A stretch of DNA of 64,000 nucleotides from Sepioteuthis lessoniana (lineage: Eukaryota; Mollusca; Cephalopoda; Myopsida; Loliginidae): the NCBI GenBank assembly GCA_963585895.1, contig OY757904.1, positions 161,156,742-161,220,741 of the forward strand, read 5' to 3'. The notes under the pieces were generated by a model, which made no database searches, was not told the origin of the DNA, and worked only from the letters and a program-made list of their open reading frames with translations. The position numbers and the translations under genes are program-made. Below, piece after piece: positions 55,920-64,000 of the stretch; within the stretch, counting starts at the first letter, position 1; every line of letters begins with the position of its first letter.

Positions 55920-56659
55920 CTACATATGACCAGCTTCCTTCAAAAAGCAACCTTGTCAAATAGAAGAAAGAAAGCGATCCAACCTGTCCCCTGTGTAATG
56001 AGAAACCTCAAACATTGGAACACGTCCTCAGTTCCTGTAAGACAGCTCTTGCTAACGGAAGATACACTTGGAGACACAACAGTGTACAGGACGAGCTTGT
56101 CAGAATTATGCGGAACTTGATGAAGCCTGAATCAAATAAGTCAACCCAGAAATTTGTTACTGAGGGGGGCAAAATATATGTCGGTACAAAGAAATCGACT
56201 TACCATCGAGCTATACCCGGTCGAAATCTTCTTGGATTAGATGATAATTGGAAGGTATCTGCAGACATCCCTGGCCGGTGTATTGATTACCCGAAAATAA
56301 TATCTAATAAGGGTCTGCGACCAGACATTGTTCAATTTTCGAAGGAGAACTCAAAGGTCATCCTGGTAGAATGAACAATACCATTTGAGAGCCGACTAGA
56401 ACAAAGCCACGTTTACAAAACATGCAAATATGAAGATCTCAAAAAAGAACTGGTAAAGGAAGGGTTTAGCGTTACCGTTAAAGCTGTGGAGATTGGAGCA
56501 AGAGGTTTCGTTGCAGGCACCCTGTACCAATTTCTGGGACAAATTGGAATCAGTTGGCGTAATAGAAGCAAAAGTATGAAATGCCTTGCAGAAATAACTG
56601 AAAACTGTTCAATGTGGATATGGAATAACAGAAACATCCCGTGGAACATTTCAAAATAA
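55920..56659 (+). pseudogene. Hero-like CCHC and restriction-like endonuclease
   Basis: Reading from about 55975 gives TCPLCNEKPQTLEHVLSSCK, a CxxC-H-C zinc knuckle placed between RT and nuclease as in R2-clade proteins. Then ANGRYTWRHNSVQDELVR, ADIPGRCIDYP and NKGLRPDIVQFSKENSKVIL, in which RPD plus the downstream VE make the restriction-like endonuclease core; a stop codon follows VE immediately and the sequence continues as TIPFESRLEQSHVYKTCKYE. The end (GARGFVAGTLYQFLGQIGIS) reaches 56659. One stop separates the two nuclease halves; active-site residues otherwise look intact. Confidence 0.8.
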
Positions 56660-56811
56660 ACACGTTATAGCATCACCTGCTCTCGAATGCGCAACAACAT
56701 TCTAATTACGCGAGCAGATTTGAAATTTTTTACATTTCGCCGTTTGACATTGATTTGACAGGGTGCTTTAATGGGGCCTCATGTCAGCGAGGGGGGCCGA
56801 TATGCAAATAA
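56660..56811 (+). other. 3' untranslated region of the Hero-like element
   Basis: Between the stop codon and the right direct repeat. It ends in GATATGCAAATAAAACCG, where AATAAA could act as a polyadenylation signal placed directly before the direct repeat. Confidence 0.55.
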
Positions 56812-56983
56812 AACCGTCAAGAGGAAGGCCCCGAAACGGTGCACATTCTCTCCTGGTGACCCAAAAAGAAGCATGGAGTTAAAACTGGTCGGTGGAAATA
56901 AGAATGGCTAAAGGAGCGTTTTCTATCCGCTCACTTTTTGGTGAGTTTCTCTTACTTGGTAAGTAACTTTCTTCTTCTGAGAC
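56812..56983 (+). repeat. right direct repeat of the Hero-like element
   Basis: See 53026-53195. It begins AAACCGTCAAGAGGAAGGCC and ends TAACTTTCTTCTTCTGAGAC. ACCGT near its start and ACGGT about 20 bases on can pair. Confidence 0.9.
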
Positions 56984-58243
56984 TGTATTATCTAGCTTTG
57001 CGGGACGATGTCATATGCCTTTTTGTAATCAATCCACGCCATAGCTACATTTTTCCGTCTCGTTTTACTGTCCTTGAGGACGTGTTGATCAATGTATACT
57101 AGCTGTCTTGTACCTCTAGTCCCCATGCGGAATCCTTTCTGTTCCTCGGGGAATAGTCGGTGGCTTATTAGCGAATAGTAAATCTCCAGAATTTGTACCG
57201 CTAGTATTTTCCACATCATCGGTAGGCACGGTATCTGCTATTAGTTGTTGGGACGGTTCGTTTTTGGGGATTTTTTTGGATCCGGGCGTTCTTTCTTTTT
57301 GTCATCAATTCGGGTATGTCTGTTTCTTGAAAGCATCTATTGATTTTGATAGGCAGTCTGTCTCGGATGGAGGTGAATCTTAACCCAATATCCTTGCATG
57401 TCATCATTGCCTGGCATTTTCCAATTTGGTACTTTTCTGAACGTTACTCTCTGTGAATCGAGATGCATTTTCCCCTCGTTCCATTTTTGAGTCCTTGTAA
57501 CTCTTTTCGCATGGTGCTTGTCAGTTTTGCTTTTGTTACGTTCACTTCATTCCCATAATTGGCTCCAACTTGTTTTGTTCCATTGACATCTGGTTGTTGG
57601 TATATCTTCGTGCATTCTCCCCCTTACTTGCTGGTAGAATTATTTCTGATTGTTTGGAAATATCCTGCTTTGTCTCAATTCTTTCATCTCGTCTCGATAT
57701 CTTTTTAGTCTTCCTTCTTTTGCCAGTATCTTCTGATTTATTTCCTCGAATTGTATTGTTTGGTTTACTTATTGAGTTGCTTTTTTATTCGTCCCAATAT
57801 ATTTCATGCTTTTCCTCTGTCTTATCATTTTTGCTTGTTGTAGATTTCTTATTTGCGTTTCCAGTCGAATTTCCCAACCAGGTTTTGAGTTTCTTTTCGT
57901 GTCTTTTTTAGGGAACATCGATTTTTTCACAGACTAATTTCGCTCCTGCATAGATTAGCTTGTTTGATGCTGTGATGTTGTTCGTTAAGATATGTATTAA
58001 TAAATTGCTTATGTTTTCAATTTCTGCCTTGTTTCAACTCCAGTCTTGGTTTCTTAGCAATGGTAATTTATTCTTCTCTTCAGACATAATTCTCTTTAAA
58101 TTTTCTATATTCATTTCTTTTTGTGTTTATTCTTTGTGGTTTAGGAGTGTAGTTTTTCGATTGTTTTTTCTTTGCATTTCAGTTCGGTTTTTCAGTATTT
58201 AGTGTGTAGATTATTGGACTAGCGTCTTGCTTGATTTCATTTG

Positions 58244-58257
58244 TGTATGTGTGTGTG

Positions 58258-58292
<35 letters not shown>
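58244..58292. repeat. (TG)n microsatellite
   Basis: About 49 bp of TG repeat with one TTTG interruption, inside the LINE 5' region; copy c lacks it at the corresponding place, so it arose in this copy. Confidence 0.9.
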
Positions 58293-58521
58293 GCATTTCT
58301 AATATTTCAAGGTTGGAAAACCAAGCTATCTTTATTATTATCCTAACTTGGTCAGCAAGTCTTTGGTTTGTTGTCTTAACATTCTTGTCAGATTTCTATT
58401 ATTCTTTTCCTACTCCCTCTTTGGATTGCTCCTAAAATAACAGTGAAGTGCAAGTTTGTTGTCTTCTCTCGTCTATTTTCTGTACTGGTGCTACTGATTG
58501 GTGTCGTTATTTAGGTCATTG

Positions 58522-58763
58522 GGGGGGATAGAGGGTAGAATGTTCGCCAATGGTCCGGGAGACCGGGGTTCAATCCCAGGTCGACTTTAAAAATAAATCT
58601 TGATACCTCCTTGCTTAACTCTCAGCTATATAAGGTACGTATCAAGGGTAAAGTGGAGCAATTATGGGAAAGGAGTAACGCCCTCCCCTACACCTTGGTG
58701 TAGTAGCTATTGAAAAGAGGGCCTTCTGGTCGCCCTCAACTACGGTCGCCAACTTCACTTCAC
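58522..58763 (+). mobile_element. tRNA-derived SINE, copy 4, with 11-bp TSD
   Basis: B-box GGTTCAATCCC near 58567, CTACACCTTGGTGTAG palindrome, and CTACGGTCGCCAACTT end with a CACTT-like tail. TTAGGTCATTG flanks it on both sides (58511-58521 and 58764-58774), and the sister LINE at 2130 lacks the insert. Confidence 0.9.
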
Positions 58764-59290
58764 TTAGGTCATTGTTTGCGTACCTGAAAAAAACAGCCAA
58801 CATTCGCAGGATAAAGATCAAGTCCCTCATGTTGACAATCAGAGGAGCACCTGCAGATCATGACACCCACACCAGTTTTCTGGGTCCTACGTTACGTTCT
58901 GTTTCGATTTGACATTTATATCATGGTGTTGTTTAAAATCTGCTCACATGTTACAGATGTGACAATATACTCTTTAAGTAAGAGTACTCATAAGCAGGAC
59001 ACAAAAAATTATAGTTTTGCTGTTTTCCCACATCAATAGACGTCACACTTACGGATGGGTAGCAGTAGTTCCCTGACTGAACTATTTGACCCTGGTCTTC
59101 GAACAATAAAGTTCTTCTGCCCAACATCTTGTGTGGTTCACCGTTTATCCAATTTTGGATTTATCTCACTTCACATCCACTATGCAGCTTCCCATATATT
59201 CTCGTGATATGTAATCAGTGAAAAATGTTTTTCCTTCTTTCTCTTTAAAGATTGTTAAGTTTTAACTTTGCTAAATTCCAGCCATTCATT

Positions 59291-59722
59291 ATTTTTCCTT
59301 TTTCCTAACTTTAGATATTACATATATAGCTTAATAGAGTTTCAACCTCCCGTTTTGTATTTTACTGTTAACACAATTTACATCTATTTTCTAAACATAA
59401 AAATTACAAACCACCAGAAAAGCCAGTAACAAAATAAAACACGATTTTAGTTCCAAACAGTTAAAGTAAAAACAAATTTTTAACTATACATGCAATTTGT
59501 CGGTGTTTTGGACATCGTTAACCCTCGTTTTTGACTTCTGTTTCTGCCTGTGGCTGAGAACTCGCTTTTTCTGTCTGAAATTGGTCATCTGACAATGCAA
59601 TTTTTTTTTTCTTTCTTTCCTTCCTTCCTGTATTTATGCATGAAATATATAACTTGATAACATTTCATTCTCCTCCTCTTCGTTTTTTTACTGCTATGCT
59701 GAGTTAACACGATTTACATCCA

Positions 59723-59774
<52 letters not shown>

Positions 59775-59967
59775 CATCGTGATTATTGTGAAGACAATAG
59801 TTTTACATGAAAGAATTCTATGTCCATCTATAACGCCTGTTTGAATGAGTATATACGTGCGGTGGTTGTTTGTAAATGGATGCTGAATAGATACTGCAAA
59901 AGAAAAAAACATGAGCAAAAATAGTCTTCCAGGATCAGGAAGCAGTCAATGTATATAATGATAATTA

Positions 59968-60027
<60 letters not shown>

Positions 60028-60777
60028 CTTGCTTGGAGAAGATATCACCCAACTGCTGTGTTCTAATATTACTTTAACATCATTCATTTCGCTTGAAGAC
60101 CAAACGGTAATGTTCTTATTTGAGAAAGGAAAATTATCTTCCAATGACCCAGTAAGTTCATCAAGTGGCCATATTATAATAATATTTTTATTGATTTATT
60201 TGGCGCTCGCATGTCCTTAATTTTCTTGAGGAGTTTTGTCACGCAATAATTCTTCATTAGTATCTCCAACAAGAAGTAAGATTTCATAAATATTAAAGCC
60301 GGATTGATGTTTATAACATTCTTAAAACAAACAATGAAGACTAACTACAAAATAAAGGATAATATTTTCGCTCCAAAGAAATAATAAATGAGACTGACCG
60401 CACATTACTAATTCTGTAAAATGCTTTATTAGATTAACTATAATTTCACCAATGAAAATGACAATCCCTCTTTTAGAATCGTTTCTCAATTAAAAGAAAG
60501 AAAGAAAGAAAGAAAGCTTGTTACGACAATTCGAAGTAGGAAATTGATTTAACAACAAAGGCTCATCAATTGTGCAATAAATAAATATGGTCGATATAAA
60601 ATATGGTATCATAATTTCTATATATTGCTTGGCCACTTAGAACAAGAACAGTTTCTTCTTCCTATTTTATATTTCATTTCCTTTGTGTTTCTAAGTCTTA
60701 TATCGCGACAAATGGGTTGCTATTTCTATCAGTTATTTAAAGCGTAAAGAGGTTTCAAAGTAAAATGTTGAAAAGGG
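59291..60777. other. no gene seen; (ATT)n, (TA)n and (AAAG)n arrays
   Basis: (ATT)n at 59725-59774, (TA)n at 59969-60027, (AAAG)n at 60495-60517. Remaining sequence is AT-rich without coding evidence. Confidence 0.6.
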
Positions 60778-61655
60778 AGTGAAGAGTCGGAACATTTCAC
60801 GTTCTCAGGTAAAAAATAAAAGTCTATTCTTTATTATTTTAATACTCTATTTTATTATTGCTGCTTTGTTATCAGAACACAATGTGTCTATACACTCTTT
60901 ATTATTACAATTATTTAATCATTGGTTTAACTGCATCTTATTATTGTTGTTTTTTATCACAACATTCTCTTCGACTTTTAGAGCAAATATCGCAAAAGTG
61001 AAAATAGTCGAATGAAAATGCCTGAACACTGAAATGAAAGAAATAAAACAAGAGTTATTGGGTAATAGATATGGCGAAGTGGAGAGTTTGCCATAATTAA
61101 CTCAAATCTAAGAGTTAAGATTACTAAAGAAACGTCCATATTAGACGTGTGTTTGATGTGTGTTAGTCTCGCCGGAAGTTACTTCTTCATTTCCAATTTC
61201 ATTCTGATTGATCAAACGATCAAACATAGGCGTAACATAATCTTCCTTCTCATTAAATACTCCCAGGTTGACTCAGCAAAACTCTATAACTTTCAAATGT
61301 CTTTACCAATTTTCTTTCAAAGAAAAAGTTCTTATTCATAATTCTGACCAAATATCCATAACATTTTTATTTCTTTATTCTGAATGGATATTGCATCAAA
61401 TCCTCTAGAGATATTACAATATTCTATATTTCTATACTTTATTAGTTTTATACATCATTTGAATAACGGCGACTTATCAATTGATAATTCACAACAAACC
61501 TATTAATATTTTATATTTATACTTTCAAACTCGACCAAATACGGTTTTCTTTTCATTTTCGGAAGTAAACTTTATATGTTTATTGAAGAAGTGTATTTTT
61601 TTATTTTTTTATGGGTGCAATTATCCTAATGAGACAACCCTGCAGCGATTTTATG
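60778..61655. repeat. duplicated block, copy 2 (partner at 39464-40043)
   Basis: See copy 1. The 293-bp stretch 61195-61487 present here is absent from copy 1. TTATTTTTTTAT near 61601-61612 shows a short slippage difference from copy 1. Confidence 0.95.
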
Positions 61656-61954
61656 TCGATTTGTGATTCACCTGATTTTCACTCTATAAATCAGTGATAT
61701 GCATTTAGATGACTTTGAATTTAATTGAAGATTCAAAAAAATTGATCAAGAAAATAAAATAATTTATCTTTTAAAGATGTCCGTGGTGAGAATTAATACC
61801 GTTTACATTTCCAAAATAGCAACTGATTTGTAAAATTAAATCTTTTCAATGTTTAATTTTCACTTTGAATAATTGTTTCTTTTCAAGGCGTTTGCAGTTG
61901 TAAACTTAAATACGAGTTGGTTATATATTTTTATGATGCTTTTCCCTATCAAGA

Positions 61955-62400
61955 TTGATTGATTGATTGATTTTGACGGCATCTTAACATGTCTGAGAGT
62001 ATTTTATGCCTAGAAGTCAACGAATTGCGTTTATTCAACGTTCATTTTTTCTCATGGTTATTTTTCAAGTATTTTTATCTAATACTAATAATTTGCACAC
62101 AATCATATGGGTTCAAATATTCCTATCTCATGCAAATAATTTTCACAAAACTCTTTAGTTTCAAGTATTTCTGTCTAATACAAATAATTTGCAGTCTGTT
62201 GTATCGTTTCAAGTAGCTATTAATGATAATAATACCAAGTAAAGGATTGAACAGTTCTATTTGACCCCAAGATTAAACCTTAACAGGGAACTCCACACTA
62301 ATCAGATCTTCGGAACTTGAGCCTCACCATCAGATGCAGTTTAGTGTTATACCGAGAACATCCCATTTTTCGATGGAAGTGTTTATGCTTTTCCAGGGAA
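61955..62400 (-). mobile_element. repeat A copy, second core type
   Basis: Starts (GATT)n GATTTTGACGGCATCTTAAC at 61955, has core units CAAGTATTTCTGTCTAATAC at about 50-bp spacing, and ends with the head block near 62290-62390 (GAGCCTCACCATCAGATGC; GTGTTATACCGAGAACATCC). Confidence 0.75.
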
Positions 62401-64000
62401 TTCGTCAGCTTACCAATAGGGCTCAATCAATTCTGGGTATTTAACTGATATACTTACCATATGATTCAACCCAACAATTATTAAGCACTTTAACAATATA
62501 ATATTTAAATGCTTGAGAAATTTTAACCTGTTTTATGTATGGTAGGGCAGAAGAAATAGGACATTCAATGATATATCATCTAGTTATTGACGTGTGTCAT
62601 TTCTTCTCCACTCTTTATTCTTCAAAGAAGTGTTTTCCTTCCTTTCTTATGTATAATTACTTTTTTTTCTTTTTTTTTTTTTTTTTTGCTTTTGTTGTTC
62701 TCGTTTTCTCTTTTCTTTTTCTTTCTTTTTTTCTGCTTCGAGCCTCAAATCATTTTTATTTTTTTTACTTTTTTCGTCTCAAAATTATTATATTATACTT
62801 TTCTCTCTTCTTCAATTCTTTTTTGCTTGTTTTTCTACTGTTTGTCGCTACTGAATGACTGTTTTCCGTGGTAGAATACTCGTATTGTTTGAAAGTATGG
62901 AATTTCTTCTTTTTTACGTATTTATTACAATTATATATGTCATGCCTCGAGATTGCCATGTTTGATACGTTTTCATAAGATATGGGAAAATGGTTTTTAC
63001 CTTTCTATCGTCAACGACGAAGAATCTTTCGTGACATATTATAATTTGATTTAACTAAACGAATCAGTTAATTATTCAAAAATAGCAGGAAAATGATATT
63101 TCCCTTACAGTTGCAGTGGGTTTTATTTTCTTTTTTACAAAAATATCGCCAAGTAAATGATACCTTAACTAGATATATATATAAATTATTTCTACATATT
63201 CAAAGATTGCCCATTGGAATCGAAGACATACTGAAAAGTTCTCGGCAAAACCAATGACCTAGAGTTATGTACACTGTATTCAATATTGTTGCGTTGCGGG
63301 TCTCGAAAAAAGTTGGCAGGAACAAAGAAGAGATAAAGAGATGATGGGTTCAGATCAGAAAAAGGAAAATTGTCAGACTCGTGGTCACAGAAAACATATC
63401 GCTCACTTTATTATCGGTGTTACAATCTTCCTCTACTCAAGTCTCAAAATCTGGGAGCCGTGAAGTGCGATCCTCGAGTAGATAAAGGAAGATCTATTGT
63501 TTAACAAATCATGATCCATCCAACCTAAGTGGGTGGGAGTGGTTTGGCGAAGCCCTGAAATTATTTTACTTATCATTCTATCCGTAACTATTTGACAGTC
63601 CCTTTTCAAAAATTCTCGATACTCACTTGTGATCGTTTTCGCACTTACCACGGGAGCTGATGTGACTGATACACACAAAAGGGAACAAGGCACGTTTGTG
63701 GCGGCCATAACATTTCACATATTCATCTCGTTGGTTAACACACTTGACAAATCTTTTTCAAGTTTGATACTTCCAAAAAATTCAATAAAAACAATTTCTT
63801 TCTGAGTTCAGCCGATAGTTTTCTGAGTCCCTCACACATCTCATAGAATTTTTTAATCTTGTAATTAACATTAAGTTATGCATACAGCGGGAACATTAAG
63901 TCACATTAACCATGACATGGGTTAATAGATATTTACAAAGATTAGACTGATACAAGGCCATCATTTGGGAGCATTCGATGAAAATTATATTTCTTAGAGT
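62401..64000. other. no gene seen; T-rich tract at 62660-62830
   Basis: A pyrimidine-rich tract at about 62620-62830 produces phenylalanine-rich spurious frames. The minus-strand frame at 63433-63708 has no motif I can place. A G+C-richer patch at 63290-63480 may be an unrecognised repeat end. Confidence 0.45.

Larger units (their letters stand above)
53026..56983 (+). mobile_element. R2/Hero-like LINE flanked by about 170-bp direct repeats
   Basis: A 3.96-kb insertion into R4-like copy d, on the opposite strand to its host. Outer boundaries are set by comparison with copy c: host TTGTATATTTT stops at 53025 and resumes with CTGTATTATCTAGC at about 56984. The interior holds a single degenerate LINE protein with zinc finger, RT, CCHC and restriction-like endonuclease. 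Both ends are near-identical direct repeats (53026-53195; 56812-56983). No clear target-site duplication was found. Confidence 0.85.
56984..59290 (-). mobile_element. R4-like LINE (copy d), 5' part
   Basis: Continuation of 51225-53025 past the Hero-like insertion. Minus-strand RT motifs: SIRDRLPIKINRCFQETDIP (57300-57370), MMWKILAVQILEIYYSLISH, FPEEQKGFRMGTRGTRQLVY and AMAWIDYKKAYDIVPQS (56992-57050; motif A Asp). Upstream (57410-58980) is a long 5' region matching copy c. The outermost part (58990-59290) aligns with the 5' end of the RTE element at 15880-16095. A SINE sits at 58522-58763. Confidence 0.8.

Noticed and set aside
62535..62874. Phe-rich frames as a membrane protein
   Set aside because: They come from a T-rich tract; hydrophobicity is a base-composition artefact.
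63433..63708. 91-codon minus-strand frame as a gene
   Set aside because: No conserved motif, domain or splice context could be seen.

Overview
This is an AT-rich animal genomic window in which I find no host protein-coding gene, tRNA or rRNA. It is an archive of transposable elements and simple repeats. There are five to six copies of an RTE-type LINE, four copies of a second LINE family with an R2/R4-type restriction-like endonuclease, one degenerate R2/Hero-like LINE, two Ty3/gypsy remnants, one Penelope-like remnant, one mariner, one hAT fragment, one short TIR element, a tRNA-derived SINE family, and an abundant retroposon called 'repeat A' here. The mixture, the long (TA)n, (TG)n and (CT)n arrays and the nested insertions suit a large invertebrate genome. 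My best guess is a lophotrochozoan, perhaps a cephalopod mollusc, but this is an impression and was not tested.

Layout. 1-2460: R4-like LINE on the minus strand, then a SINE (2545-2806). 4045-6912: two R4-like LINE 3' halves head to tail on the plus strand, the first split by a full-length repeat A with a 12-bp target-site duplication (TSD). 7556-9480: a possible second SINE, two repeat A copies and an RTE 3' end. 12040-14770: repeat A copies and an RTE 3' end. 15447-18838: the best-preserved RTE element, 5'-inverted and inserted in a repeat A copy. 21644-23044: a 5'-truncated RTE, followed by a Penelope-like fragment (23205-23711) and a long repeat A. 26639-27523: mariner. 27830-32345: a gypsy fragment abutting a decayed full-length RTE. 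33770-37013: gypsy with its 5' LTR and primer-binding site. 39464-40043 and 60778-61655: a duplicated non-TE block. 40880-42560: two tandem-repeat arrays. 44190-45621: RTE plus hAT fragments. 48085-49524: a minisatellite, then a SINE split by a small TIR element. 51225-59290: an R4-like LINE split by a Hero-like LINE with flanking direct repeats and by a SINE.

Almost all coding remnants carry stops or frameshifts. Only the RTE at 15447-18838 has a long open RT frame (684 codons), and it is broken by its 5' inversion and one frameshift. The most notable signals are the R2-like element bracketed by about 170-bp LTR-like direct repeats, the repeat A family with fixed ends and an exchangeable tandem core, a 417-bp near-identical tract inside an otherwise diverged duplication (gene-conversion signature), the textbook twin-priming RTE insertion, and a candidate hammerhead ribozyme beside the Penelope-like fragment.
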